Position numbers and translations under genes: made by a program. Source: JAJRPT01 sp964465945 (GTDB taxonomy: Bacteria; Bacteroidota; Ignavibacteria; Kapaibacteriales; UBA2268). From it: 64,000 bases of DNA. The stretch is taken from the NCBI GenBank assembly GCA_964465945.1, contig CAYXMM010000013.1:1-64000 (forward strand), read 5' to 3'. Position 1 is the stretch's first letter, and every line of letters begins with the position of its first letter. Shown here in pieces: positions 25,397 through 34,927 of this stretch. The notes beneath the pieces were generated by a model. That model was given only the letters and a program-made list of their open reading frames with translations, was not told the origin of the DNA and made no database searches.

Positions 25397-25978
25397 TTCT
25401 TTTTTTGAATAAATAGAAATACTATATTTCCATAATAAATAAGGTGAATTGTAAGTATTCACTTCTTCTAATTGAAAATAATTCTTTATAATTTCTTCAA
25501 TATCTTGAATTGATTTGACACCTTCTTTTTTCATAAATTTTCTATAAAAATAATTATCAAAAGAATGGAAATCTAAAATTATTATTTTTGAATTTTTATT
25601 TATTATGTTATTTAATTGTTGTAATATACTTTCTGTATCTTCAAATAAAGTAATAAAATAAGACATAATAATAAGTTCAGAATCTATTTTATTTAGCTTA
25701 AAAATATCTTCATTTTTAAAATTAATAATGCAATTTTGTTTTTTTGCTATATTTAACATTCCTTCACTTAAATCAATTCCCGTTAAATTAAGTTGTGAAT
25801 TAATTTTATGTAATTTGCAAAGTATTTCTCCTGTGCCGCAACCTAATTCTGTAATTGAATTAACATTTTTAAACTTTATTATTTTATTGATTAATTTTAT
25901 TTTTCCAAAAAGAAAGAATTTTCTTGTAAAAGTGTATGAAGAAGCAATTTTATTATAATATTTATAATTATACTTCAT
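25391..25978 (-). CDS. Class I SAM-dependent methyltransferase
   Basis: 195 residues with a Rossmann-type methyltransferase core: ITELGCGTGEIL (motif I, about residues 43-54) and LTGIDLSEGMLNIAKK (motif II region). The substrate is not evident; UbiE/MenG-like and small-molecule methyltransferases share this core. It is separated by two bases from the TPR-like gene upstream in the same unit. Codons are noticeably AT-rich. Confidence 0.78.
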   Translation of the reverse strand: MKYNYKYYNKIASSYTFTRKFFLFGKIKLINKIIKFKNVNSITELGCGTGEILCKLHKINSQLNLTGIDLSEGMLNIAKKQNCIINFKNEDIFKLNKIDSELIIMSYFITLFEDTESILQQLNNIINKNSKIIILDFHSFDNYFYRKFMKKEGVKSIQDIEEIIKNYFQLEEVNTYNSPYLLWKYSISIYSKKEL

Positions 25979-25980
25979 TT

Positions 25981-26703
25981 TTACTTTGTTTGATTGTATA
26001 AATCAATATTAACAAAATCGTAATTTGGTTGGTATTTTAAAGCTGAGTCTATATATTTAGAGTTAAAGTTTTTTTCAAGAATGTCAATTTGCGCTAAATA
26101 AGCAAAAATTTCAGGTTTTTCAGCCCAGTTTATCTCAAAATTAGTTCTTGGCTCTGACTTCAAATTTAGAAGATTTTCAAGCGTAGCTCTTGCCCTTTTC
26201 TTGTCTCCTCCAAGTATTTCAGGAACATGCATCAAATGAATAGCACCTATCAACCTCACTTTGTGATTATTACTATCCAACTCAAAACCTTTGTCAAAAG
26301 CATCTTTCGCTTTATATCCCCAATATACTGCACTCAATCCAGAAAGTGAGGACTTTTTTCCTAATGCCGATGACAAAATAGCATAATACTCTGGTAGCAT
26401 ACTTTGATGCTTGCGATTACTAATACTTTTGTTAATTGATGAAATAGAATATTCAAAGTATTTTAATGCTAAGTCTTTATCTTTATTGTAAACTATTTTG
26501 CCTAAGGTGTGAAACTCAAGAGCAAGGTAATAATTTTTGACTTCTAAATTTTCGATTTTTTTTAATTCTTTAATTAAACCATTATGGCGCTTAATGTTAA
26601 AAGAATAGTACTCGCTTTCAATATCATTTTTCAAAGAACTTATATCTTTTCCAAACGTAATTAAAGTTAGAAGTATAAATATAGTAATTATCAGTGATTT
26701 CAT
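25981..26703 (-). CDS. Exported TPR-like protein of unknown function
   Basis: 240 residues with a signal peptide (MKSLIITIFILLTLITFG). The rest is helical, with tetratricopeptide-like pairs such as LALKYFEYSISSINKS and AKDAFDKGFELDSNN. The segment MHVPEILGGDKKRARATLEN resembles TRAP-associated TatT-like proteins, but that match is weak. It is probably periplasmic or an unacylated envelope protein. It shares a transcript with the downstream methyltransferase and is divergent from nhaA. Confidence 0.6.
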   Translation of the reverse strand: MKSLIITIFILLTLITFGKDISSLKNDIESEYYSFNIKRHNGLIKELKKIENLEVKNYYLALEFHTLGKIVYNKDKDLALKYFEYSISSINKSISNRKHQSMLPEYYAILSSALGKKSSLSGLSAVYWGYKAKDAFDKGFELDSNNHKVRLIGAIHLMHVPEILGGDKKRARATLENLLNLKSEPRTNFEINWAEKPEIFAYLAQIDILEKNFNSKYIDSALKYQPNYDFVNIDLYNQTK

Positions 26704-26760
26704 AGATAATTCAATTAAATTTCTTAAATTTGATAGATTAGAGAAAAAGAAAAAAAAATA

Positions 26761-28101
26761 ATGGCAAATTTACACAAAGAAGATTTACATCACAATAAAG
26801 TTTTACGTTCCTTCCAATTATTTTTTGCAAAAACAACAGCAGGTGGTATTGTTTTAATAATTATGACTGCACTTGCAATGTTTTGGGCAAATTCTCAATG
26901 GGCTGATACTTATAAGCATTTTTGGAATAGTGATACGCTATTTTCTATTGGAAGTGTTGTTGTTTTTCACCATCCACTTTCTTATGTAGTTAATGATGCT
27001 TTGATGGTGATATTTTTCTTTCTTGTTGGTTTAGAAATTAAGCGTGAGTTATTGGTAGGAGAATTATCAACACCAAAGAAAGCACTTTTGCCAGTCATAG
27101 CAGCCATTGGTGGAGTGATTGGACCTATGGTTATTTACTCTATAATTAATTTTGGCGAACCAACAGCTCACGGTTGGGCAATTCCAATGGCAACTGATAT
27201 TGCTTTTTCATTAGGCATTTTATCACTTGCTGGAGACAGAGTTCCCTTGTCAATTAAAGTTTTTCTTGCCGCCTTAGCAATAGTCGATGACCTAATGGCT
27301 GTGCTTGTTATTGCCTTTTTCTTCACCTCTGAAATAAGCTTTATAGCATTATTTTTTGCTTCATTATTCTTACTTGCTATGTTTATCTGTAATAGATTGA
27401 AAGTTAATAATGTCTGGATATATTTACTTTTTGGAGTTGGTTTATGGTATTGTTTCTTAATTTCAGGTATTCATGCAACAATTGCAGGTGTCATCGCAGC
27501 ATTTACAATTCCTTCTAATTCTTTACTCGATAAAGATTCATTCTTTAAAAGAGCAGGAAATCTTTGGGATATGCTTATGAAGAATTTAACCAAGAATAAA
27601 TCTAGACGACTAAATGAGTATGAGCAAGATGCTCTTGGAATTTTAGGTAGGGATATAAGCAAAATGCAATCCCCTTTAATTCGTTTGGAGCATTCACTAA
27701 ACCCTTATGTTGCTTTTATAATTATGCCGATTTTCGCTCTTGCAAATGCTGGAGTATATCTTGGCGATTTCACACCTTCAATGTTGCTAAACGACATCAC
27801 TCTTGGTGTAACACTTGGCTTATTAGTTGGGAAAATAATTGGAATTACAACATTTGTTTGGTTATTTTGCAAATTAAAAATTACATCTCTTCCCGATGGT
27901 GTTAATTTTTCTATGATTTTCGCTGTGAGTATTTTATGTGCAATAGGTTTTACAATGGCTCTATTTATTGCTAATCTTTCATTCCATGATAACATTATTA
28001 TGGAAGAGGAAGCGAAAATTGGTATTTTACTTGCTTCTTTTTTTGCCTCAATAATTGGTGTTTTTGCTATTAATAAAGTTTTAAAACCTAAACATAAGTA
28101 A
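26761..28101 (+). CDS. nhaA: Na+/H+ antiporter NhaA
   Basis: Exports sodium in exchange for protons across the inner membrane. 446 residues with about twelve membrane segments. Family landmarks are FFFLVGLEIKREL, MATDIAFSLG, and IVDDLMAV with the paired aspartates that bind the ion. It is longer than E. coli NhaA (388), because of an insertion of polar residues near 270-300 (KNLTKNKSRRLNEYEQD). It starts an unbroken run with the thioesterase and GH3 genes. Confidence 0.94.
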   Translation: MANLHKEDLHHNKVLRSFQLFFAKTTAGGIVLIIMTALAMFWANSQWADTYKHFWNSDTLFSIGSVVVFHHPLSYVVNDALMVIFFFLVGLEIKRELLVGELSTPKKALLPVIAAIGGVIGPMVIYSIINFGEPTAHGWAIPMATDIAFSLGILSLAGDRVPLSIKVFLAALAIVDDLMAVLVIAFFFTSEISFIALFFASLFLLAMFICNRLKVNNVWIYLLFGVGLWYCFLISGIHATIAGVIAAFTIPSNSLLDKDSFFKRAGNLWDMLMKNLTKNKSRRLNEYEQDALGILGRDISKMQSPLIRLEHSLNPYVAFIIMPIFALANAGVYLGDFTPSMLLNDITLGVTLGLLVGKIIGITTFVWLFCKLKITSLPDGVNFSMIFAVSILCAIGFTMALFIANLSFHDNIIMEEEAKIGILLASFFASIIGVFAINKVLKPKHK

Positions 28102-28103
28102 TT

Positions 28104-28547
28104 ATGAGTATTGAAAAATTCAAACATATTTATTCTGGAGAAGTGAAATTCTCTGAAGTTGATTCTTTTAATGTTGTTCATAATATTCAATATCTATATT
28201 GGATTGAATGGGCTAGGACACAATATTTATTTGATATTGGAATGCCAAAAAGTCAAGAGTTTTTCTCTAAGCAATTCCCACTTGTAACTGTGCATACTAA
28301 AATCGATTATTTCAATTCTGCTCGGTTTACTAATCAATATAATGTCTACACAAGAACAGCTTTTATTAAAAATTCTTCTATCGGATTTGAAAACATAATT
28401 CAATTAAGAAATGGTGTGAATGTAGCAAAATGTGAAGGTATTCTTGTTTATATTAATTCTGATACAAATAAAGTTGAAAGAATTCCCGACATTCTTCGTG
28501 ATTTAGTAAAGCAGTACGAAGGTGAAAATTGTAAATTAATAGATTAA
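28104..28547 (+). CDS. Acyl-CoA thioesterase, 4HBT (YbgC-like) hot-dog fold
   Basis: 147 residues. The N-terminal EVDSFNVVHNIQYLYWIEWAR (split here as EVDSFNVVHN and IQYLYWIEWAR) is the 4-hydroxybenzoyl-CoA thioesterase signature with its catalytic aspartate. Such enzymes hydrolyse short or aromatic acyl-CoAs; the real substrate is not readable. It begins two bases after nhaA and ends six bases before the GH3 gene. Confidence 0.8.
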   Translation: MSIEKFKHIYSGEVKFSEVDSFNVVHNIQYLYWIEWARTQYLFDIGMPKSQEFFSKQFPLVTVHTKIDYFNSARFTNQYNVYTRTAFIKNSSIGFENIIQLRNGVNVAKCEGILVYINSDTNKVERIPDILRDLVKQYEGENCKLID

Positions 28548-28553
28548 ATATAA

Positions 28554-30077
28554 ATGGATTATAAAAATTTAGCCGCTCAGATTATGATGCCACGACTTCA
28601 ACTCAATAAGTATAATGAGTTTGAAGATTATAAATTTTATATAAAAAAATTAATAGATGCTGGAGTTGGGTCTTTCTGCCTTTTCGGTAGAGTAAATTTA
28701 GATATTGTAAAGAAAACAATAAGTGAATTAAACAACTATGCTGAAAAAGAGTTGCTATATTCTGCTGATTTAGAATTTGGCTTAAAAATGCGATTTAATG
28801 AGGGAACTGCTTTCCCTCAGGCAATGGCGCAAGGTAAAACTAAGGATTATAAACATACATTTATTATCGCTCAATTAATTGCCCAAGAGGCGAAGAATTT
28901 AGGTATTCACTGGAATTTCGCTCCTGTTTGTGATATTAATTCAAACCCTTCAAATCCAATTATAAATATACGCTCTTTTGGTGAAGATGCTGATATTGTT
29001 GCAGTTCATTCAGTAGCTTATACAAAAGGATTGCAGGAAATTGGTATTCTTTCTTGTGCTAAACATTTCCCTGGACATGGAGACACAAGTATAGATTCTC
29101 ACCTTGAACTCCCGACTTTAGATTTTACACTTGACCATCTTAAAGATATTGAGTTAAAACCATTCATTAAGCAAATTGAGAATGGGGTTGATTCAATCAT
29201 GGTAGGTCATTTATCTGTCCCAAGTTTAGGGACAAGAAAATACCCTGCTTCATTATCAAAGCCAGTGATTGACCTATTACGAAACGACTTAAATTTCAAG
29301 GGATTAATAATTCCTGACGCTTTAGATATGCACGCAGTAGCAGATTCATTCGATTCAATTTTAGCATCTGAACTTGCAATTCAAGCAGGTAACGATTTAC
29401 TTTTACTTCCAGAAGATACTGAAATGGCTATTGAAGGTGTTACAAACTTAATTAAAAAAGATTCCAAACTTTTAAAACAAGTTGAAAATTCAATTAATTT
29501 AATTAATGAAAAATTTGATTGGGTAAAAAGTAAAAAACTACCAAATAATTTGAATTTTAATGAAGATTATTATTTAAAGAATGAGAAAATATCGTTACAA
29601 GTTGCCCGCAAAGCAATAGAATTGCAAGTAAATGAAGCCCTGATTCCGTTAGATACAGAAAGTCAAATAGCTGCATTTGCCTTCTTGCAACGCGATGAAG
29701 ACATAGAACCAGCATCACACTTCTTCAATTTTATGCAACAAGCTTTAGAATCAAACTTCGACTTCGCATATATCAATGAAGACATAGAAGAAAATGATTT
29801 AATCGGATTACGCGAAGGAATAGAAGATGCTGAAATAATAATTTTCGCATATTTCTATAAATCAGTTGCCTATCATGGAAGCATAGGAGTGAGCGAAAAA
29901 CTCTATTCAATAACTCAAAGAATGGCAATGGGTAAGTCAATAATCAACATCTTTTTTGGCAACCCATACATCGCAAACGAGCTACCAGCAGAAATTACTT
30001 TGAAAGCGTATTCAGATACATTAAGTTCAATGGCAGCTACTACAATGGCACTGACAGGTAAAGAATTAGTGGATTAA
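28554..30077 (+). CDS. Glycoside hydrolase family 3, NagZ-like beta-N-acetylhexosaminidase
   Basis: 507 residues. The GH3 N-terminal TIM barrel (about 1-320) carries the NagZ loop with KHFPGHGDTSIDSH and the nucleophile region IIPDALDMHAV, with D255 the likely nucleophile. It would remove N-acetylglucosamine from peptidoglycan fragments during wall recycling. The C-terminal ~170 residues form an extra domain beyond bacterial NagZ (~340 residues), as is common in Bacteroidota. No signal peptide is seen, so it is probably cytoplasmic. Confidence 0.85.
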   Translation: MDYKNLAAQIMMPRLQLNKYNEFEDYKFYIKKLIDAGVGSFCLFGRVNLDIVKKTISELNNYAEKELLYSADLEFGLKMRFNEGTAFPQAMAQGKTKDYKHTFIIAQLIAQEAKNLGIHWNFAPVCDINSNPSNPIINIRSFGEDADIVAVHSVAYTKGLQEIGILSCAKHFPGHGDTSIDSHLELPTLDFTLDHLKDIELKPFIKQIENGVDSIMVGHLSVPSLGTRKYPASLSKPVIDLLRNDLNFKGLIIPDALDMHAVADSFDSILASELAIQAGNDLLLLPEDTEMAIEGVTNLIKKDSKLLKQVENSINLINEKFDWVKSKKLPNNLNFNEDYYLKNEKISLQVARKAIELQVNEALIPLDTESQIAAFAFLQRDEDIEPASHFFNFMQQALESNFDFAYINEDIEENDLIGLREGIEDAEIIIFAYFYKSVAYHGSIGVSEKLYSITQRMAMGKSIINIFFGNPYIANELPAEITLKAYSDTLSSMAATTMALTGKELVD

Positions 30078-30390
30078 TACGACGTATATTTACCTAACTT
30101 CCATTGAGGGAAGTGCCATTCCGGGCGATGGGTGATTTTTTTTCTGTCATTCTGTGCGACTTGTATTGAGCATCGTCGAAATAAGCGAAACATCCACTAA
30201 ATTGCATAAATTCCCATCTATTAGAGGGTGTCGGCTTGCCGACGGGGTTGTTGTAATAAAAAAATATTTCGTAGAAACACAACATCAATAGCAAAAACAA
30301 ACCAACTCTTCAAATCCGCCCCTTCAGAAAAGATTTAGGAAGGGTCGCATTCTCCACCTTTTAAATGCTTCCGAAGCATGAATATTATTT
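30078..30390. repeat. Intergenic copy of the GC-hairpin repeat family, no gene
   Basis: Between two converging genes. 30209-30275 repeats the array motif (CCCATCTATTAGAGGG, then TGTCGGCTTGCCGACGGGG and an AT tract ending in AATATTTCG). Around 30143 a TGTCATTCTG stretch matches the array, and 30317-30358 recalls the CCTCCCCTTC...GATTTAGG segment. A palindrome ATGCTTCCGAAGCAT (30365-30379) lies just past the TonB receptor stop and may serve as its weak terminator. Confidence 0.75.
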
Positions 30391-32376
30391 TTATTTATAA
30401 TTATAATTTAACTTTAAATAAAAATTTCGTCCTAAACTCGGTAAATCATTTATTGAAGTGTGATAATGATATAAGGTGTCAAAAATATTATCTACTCCAA
30501 AAGTTAAGTTTAGGAAGTCTGCTACTTGATAGTCTGCTCTTATTCCTGCAATTACAAAACTATTCGTTTTATTTTCATTTAAAAATATTCTTGAAATATA
30601 ATTTTGACTACTGTTATAACTCACATCAACAACTGCCCTAAATTTATTTAATTGATATGTTAAAAATAAATTACCAGAAAATGGTGAAATTAATGGTAAA
30701 TTATCTTTTAAACCAATTGAATATGCACGATTATATTTTAAAGTTAAATCCATAAATAATTCTTTATTTAATTTAAAATTTGAAATATATTCAAAACCCC
30801 AAATATTTGCCCTGCCAGTATTCTCATAGCGTTTAAATAGTTGTGGAAAATTTTCATTTTGGAGTTGGTTATCAGTTAAAACTCCTGTAATATAATCGTA
30901 AAATTCCATATTAAATAAATTTAAACTATGAGTGAAATTACCATAATTTTGAGTTAAATTTAATTCTAAATTAAAATATTTTTCATTCTTAATATCTGGA
31001 TTTCCAGTGTAAAAAGAATTATCCATTGGGTTATAAACATAATATGAATATAGTTCCATTCTATTTGGATTTCTCACAAAATAGGCAGCCGAAATAGATA
31101 TTTTTGTGTTGTCATATTGCTTGGATACTGATGTCTGAATATATGGTGCGAAACTGATATGTTTGCTACTTTTTGCTTCTGAGAAAATAAGAAAAACTTC
31201 TTTATTTTGATTATCATATAAATCGGCATATTGGAAGTTTAGCCCAATATTCGAATTAATTTGAATATTTTTAAAGTTAAAATAATTAAAGGAAAATGTA
31301 AATTTATTATTAATTAAATTGGCATCTGCAATATTTTTTAATTTCATTATATTATTATTATTTAATGGGATCATCTCCATACTTGCGTCCGAAAATAAAC
31401 TATATAAATCATTATAAAATTTAATTGAATAATCTTCATTTGCAATTTCATAAGTGTTAATTGTCCCAAAGGTATAAGTCTTTCCAACCATTGGCATATT
31501 CATATTTGGCATTACAGGTCTTGTTTCAATTTCCTTTTTACTTCTATCATAATCGTCCATAAGATGAAATACAGAATTAAAATATAATTTGTTTTCTGAC
31601 TTATATAAATTGTTATTCAATTCAATATAATTATGTTTTAAAGCAAAAAGGAATGTTTCAGTTTTCCGAGTATCCATTATAAGTGCTGGGTAACCAACAT
31701 CATAAGATACATCGCCTAAAAATGATGTTCCAATAGTGTGTTTATCATTAATTTTTAAATAATTATCATTAGTTAAATTATATTTACCATAGCCCGAGTT
31801 TTTAATTAATTTATTTTCACCACCTCGGAAATCGCTTGCATCCTTATAAATTAAATTTATAGAAGTAATAAATTTACTATTTGAATATTTTGTTTTAATT
31901 CCGTTAATAAAATTATTTGATGCAGAGCCATAGTATGAATTATAATTAATTAAAAAATTATCTGAAAAATTTGCCTTTTCTGTTTTAAAATTAATTGTAT
32001 TATTTCCACCATCACCGCAATTATTTTGTGGAGTGGAAACTTCGACACTTTCTAAATTTTGAATTTCAATATAGTTTGAAGCTGGGTCCATTTTATCGAC
32101 GCATGCACCAAAAAGGTGCATTCCGTCGATAGTAATGAAAGTTCTATCATTTGATAGTCCACGAATTGTTGGCTCAAGAGCGAAATTTGCTCTTTTAAGC
32201 ATTGTAATTTGAGAAGAACGATTTAACAAGTCATCTGTTGAATTTAGTATTTTTTTAAGATGATTTTCACTTGTATTAATATGCTGACTTTCAACTTTTA
32301 CTTCTTCTAAATTATATATTTTTGTTGTGTCCTTTTCTTGAGAAAATACAAATGAAATTAACAGGAATAAAAACAT
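30391..32376 (-). CDS. TonB-dependent outer membrane receptor, OprC/NosA-like (probable copper)
   Basis: 661 residues: a signal peptide, a plug domain (about 25-150) and a 22-strand type barrel ending in aromatic KLNYNYK. The plug has IRGLSNDRTFITIDG and then GACVDKMDPASNY. That segment resembles the cysteine/methionine metal site region of copper receptors OprC and NosA. Copper as substrate is inferred from this and from the two genes upstream, a Met/His-rich lipoprotein and a small Cys protein, all on the same strand. It takes energy from TonB-ExbB-ExbD, which are not in the window. Confidence 0.78.
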   Translation of the reverse strand: MFLFLLISFVFSQEKDTTKIYNLEEVKVESQHINTSENHLKKILNSTDDLLNRSSQITMLKRANFALEPTIRGLSNDRTFITIDGMHLFGACVDKMDPASNYIEIQNLESVEVSTPQNNCGDGGNNTINFKTEKANFSDNFLINYNSYYGSASNNFINGIKTKYSNSKFITSINLIYKDASDFRGGENKLIKNSGYGKYNLTNDNYLKINDKHTIGTSFLGDVSYDVGYPALIMDTRKTETFLFALKHNYIELNNNLYKSENKLYFNSVFHLMDDYDRSKKEIETRPVMPNMNMPMVGKTYTFGTINTYEIANEDYSIKFYNDLYSLFSDASMEMIPLNNNNIMKLKNIADANLINNKFTFSFNYFNFKNIQINSNIGLNFQYADLYDNQNKEVFLIFSEAKSSKHISFAPYIQTSVSKQYDNTKISISAAYFVRNPNRMELYSYYVYNPMDNSFYTGNPDIKNEKYFNLELNLTQNYGNFTHSLNLFNMEFYDYITGVLTDNQLQNENFPQLFKRYENTGRANIWGFEYISNFKLNKELFMDLTLKYNRAYSIGLKDNLPLISPFSGNLFLTYQLNKFRAVVDVSYNSSQNYISRIFLNENKTNSFVIAGIRADYQVADFLNLTFGVDNIFDTLYHYHTSINDLPSLGRNFYLKLNYNYK

Positions 32377-32421
32377 TAGTTACCTTTATTTGTTTAATAA
32401 AATTACACGAAAAATAATTAA

Positions 32422-33201
32422 TTAAAAAGTAAAAGTATGAGTTACTTCGCCAATTTTCTCAAGTTCGATAAAAAATTCAGTTTTCACTGTCCAATAACCT
32501 GTCATAATAAAATTAACTCTTCCTGAGTAATAACCATTTCCTATTGATATTGGATTTTCATTCTTAGGAGAGCCATGGCTCATATCTGGCATCCAAGGCG
32601 TAACGACTGAATTCAAATTAGCAACTGCTGGAAAAGAAGAATCAGATTCTTTTTTATGAACAGCGAAAGTAAAATTATTCATACCAGTATTCGCTTTATG
32701 TGGGTTTCTTGGGCTTACCATGCTTACGAAATATGTTTCTTCTTTATATTTGAATCGTTGTAAATTAGTGTTGTCCGATACATCAAATTTAATTTCATTT
32801 TTATAATTCTTGCCATTAAAACTCAAATCTAAATCAAGATACCAATACGTTCCTACTCCTGATGGCATAATAAAAAACACAGGAAACTCAAAAGTATTAC
32901 TATCTTTTTTAAAATTATCAAAAGGTGTAGAATGTGTTTTCATTCCCATATTCATCATAGGAGTAATCTTATTTATATTTACATCAATAAATTGTCCGTC
33001 TTTCCTGAATTTTAGGAAAAGAGTATTATATCCCGTTAGTAATTTTTCTTCGTCAGAATATACTTCGACTTTTATATCATTAATTTGAGTTTCAGCAATT
33101 AAATATTTCTCAAATTTATCGCTTGGTTGTTGGGTACTTTCTTCTTCACAAGCTGTTAACACCCATAAAAATAGTGTTAGAAAAATGATTGATTTTTTCA
33201 T
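32422..33201 (-). CDS. Lipoprotein with Met/His-rich segments, probable copper-binding
   Basis: About 259 residues. A lipoprotein signal ends in LTAC, so the cysteine is lipidated. Two beta-type domains carry metal-friendly stretches: TPMMNMGMKTHST (about residue 80) and WMPDMSHGSP (about 205), as in YtkA/FixH-like copper proteins. The second ATG (33201) is chosen over the ATG at 33213, because GGAAATT precedes it at proper distance and the signal peptide then starts MKKSII. It lies between the small Cys protein and the TonB receptor in one unit. Confidence 0.7.
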   Translation of the reverse strand: MKKSIIFLTLFLWVLTACEEESTQQPSDKFEKYLIAETQINDIKVEVYSDEEKLLTGYNTLFLKFRKDGQFIDVNINKITPMMNMGMKTHSTPFDNFKKDSNTFEFPVFFIMPSGVGTYWYLDLDLSFNGKNYKNEIKFDVSDNTNLQRFKYKEETYFVSMVSPRNPHKANTGMNNFTFAVHKKESDSSFPAVANLNSVVTPWMPDMSHGSPKNENPISIGNGYYSGRVNFIMTGYWTVKTEFFIELEKIGEVTHTFTF

Positions 33202-33307
33202 AATAATTTCCATTTTATTTAATTAATAATATTTACTTTCAAATAGACATAATCTATCTGAATTAATAAAAAACGTTATAATAGCGAAAAGCAAATAAAA
33301 AAAGAAA

Positions 33308-33667
33308 TTATTGGATAGGTGGTTTAAACAAATAACTTAAATACTTGAATTTATAAAAAGTATTATAGTTAAAATTATTAATTTTAAATTGTGAGGGAAT
33401 AAAATATATATAAATAATTGAATTTGAAATAAAAGCGATAGAAAAGTCGTAAGGGAATAAATTTAAAGCAGGTTTTTCTGTTTCATTGTCATTTAGACTC
33501 TTATTCAATTGACATTTACCATTACAAACAATATCGATTTTGTCCTTATTAACACAATTCTCTTTGTATTCTTGCAAATTAACATAATAATCACCAACCT
33601 TAATAATCGGAGCGAATATCCAAGAAATATAAAATGACATTATTAATATGGTGATTATGCTTTTCAT
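33308..33667 (-). CDS. Small membrane protein with CNGKC motif, first gene of the putative copper operon
   Basis: 119 residues: an N-terminal hydrophobic segment, two cysteines set as CNGKC preceded by a further cysteine (ENCVNKDK), and a second hydrophobic segment (about 75-95). Small proteins of this pattern often precede copper-type TonB receptors in Bacteroidota; no function is established. The three cysteines could hold a metal or form a disulphide. A -33/-7 promoter and a palindrome lie directly upstream. Confidence 0.65.
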   Translation of the reverse strand: MKSIITILIMSFYISWIFAPIIKVGDYYVNLQEYKENCVNKDKIDIVCNGKCQLNKSLNDNETEKPALNLFPYDFSIAFISNSIIYIYFIPSQFKINNFNYNTFYKFKYLSYLFKPPIQ

Positions 33668-33701
33668 TTATTTTTTTATTGAAAAAGTCATTCTACTTTT
33701 T

Positions 33702-33734
33702 CAAAATTACGAATAATAATTATTATTTAACCAA
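33702..33734 (-). promoter_or_regulatory. Promoter of the copper operon with an embedded palindrome
   Basis: On the minus strand TTG (33734-33732), a 22-base spacer and TAATTTTG (33709-33702). The spacer holds the perfect 16-bp palindrome AATAATAATTATTATT (33712-33727). A repressor bound there would block the polymerase, but the sequence is of low complexity. Confidence 0.45.
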
Positions 33735-34824
33735 TATAATCATCAACTGTTAGTTTTTCCTCAATTGGAAAGTCAAAAGGAATTTCATTTCCACTCAACT
33801 CTCGGATTAAATGTTTTCTAACTTGTTCTTGCGCTTCTTGTTTGTCAATTTTGTTAAGTTTAATTTTAATTCTTAAGTCTTTGTAGTTGAACTTATCAAA
33901 CTCTGAATCTTTAATATTCAAGTCTTCAATTGCATTTTCCATACATTGCTTGCTGCAAAAGCCCATATATCTTCTGTAATAGCGTGGCTTTGATATAATT
34001 TGCCTATTGCACATGCCGTGCCTACAATTATGCATATACTCAGTTTTTTCGCCAGAATAATAGCAAGTTGCAATTACGCTATGAGTATCTTCATCTCCTA
34101 CCTTCGTAGATACACGTCCATCAAATGTGTATAAATTACCAAGCCAGTTCCCGTCATTATGCTTATTCACATATTTAACGACTCCGCCATCGAGTTGCTT
34201 AACGTTTTCAAGTCCGGAGTCTTCTAACATAACAGCTAATTTTTCACAACGTATTCCACCGGTGCAATACATTATTACTTCTTTATCGCCAATTCTTTGT
34301 CTATAATCATCAATAAATTGTTCTGTTTCTTTGAATGTCATAGTTCCAGCTGGACGAGCATTTTTGAAATGACCTAATTTATATTCATAGTCGTTTCGCA
34401 TATCTAAAATAAGATATGAATCAGGGTCTTTTTCTTCTATTAGTTCTTTGAACTCTTCAGTGCTAATTTTAAACTTAGCTTGATTAATTGAATTCGCTTT
34501 ATAAACAACACCAAGTGCGACGATTTCTTTTCTATATCGAACAATCATTTTGTTAAATTGATGTTCTTTAACTATTTGTGCTTTGACTTCTATATCTGGA
34601 ATATTATTAAAATATTGATGGTTATCAAGGAAAGACATTAAAGCAATGTATTGCCCGTCATTGACGGTGCAAGTGGCGTTAATCCCTTCTTCGCCTATAT
34701 AAACTCTTCCTTTGATACCTATATCAGTTAAGAATTGCTTAGTTTCACTTACAATTTCTTCTGGATTAGGAATATCTATAAACTTATAGAACGACAGTAA
34801 TCTGTAGCTCGTTTGGGGCTTCAT
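33727..34824 (-). CDS. trhO: tRNA uridine(34) hydroxylase / rhodanese-like TrhO
   Basis: About 365 residues. It hydroxylates uridine 34 of certain tRNAs to 5-hydroxyuridine, according to work on the E. coli homologue (YceA). The N-terminal domain has GEEGINATC. The rhodanese domain (about 130-230) has the active cysteine in MYCTGGIRCEKL. The C-terminal part has a cysteine cluster (CRHGMCNRQI, GFCSKQCMENAI). The start at 34824 is preferred over 34884: GGAGAG precedes it and the extra 20 residues are unlike the family. Confidence 0.9.
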   Translation of the reverse strand: MKPQTSYRLLSFYKFIDIPNPEEIVSETKQFLTDIGIKGRVYIGEEGINATCTVNDGQYIALMSFLDNHQYFNNIPDIEVKAQIVKEHQFNKMIVRYRKEIVALGVVYKANSINQAKFKISTEEFKELIEEKDPDSYLILDMRNDYEYKLGHFKNARPAGTMTFKETEQFIDDYRQRIGDKEVIMYCTGGIRCEKLAVMLEDSGLENVKQLDGGVVKYVNKHNDGNWLGNLYTFDGRVSTKVGDEDTHSVIATCYYSGEKTEYMHNCRHGMCNRQIISKPRYYRRYMGFCSKQCMENAIEDLNIKDSEFDKFNYKDLRIKIKLNKIDKQEAQEQVRKHLIRELSGNEIPFDFPIEEKLTVDDYIG

Positions 34825-34864
34825 TAATCTCTCCTTTATCCGACTTGTCCAATCGGCATTAAAA

Positions 34865-34893
34865 AAACACTGAGGAAGTATCACTCAGTGTTT
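34865..34893 (-). terminator. Terminator of the SulP-carbonic anhydrase operon
   Basis: AAACACTGAG and its inverted copy CTCAGTGTTT enclose a 9-base loop. On the minus strand the stem is followed by a T run, placed 35 bases past the carbonic anhydrase stop. Confidence 0.75.
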
Positions 34894-34927
34894 CAAAATT
34901 AAGACTAATTTATCTTAAATCCAAATA

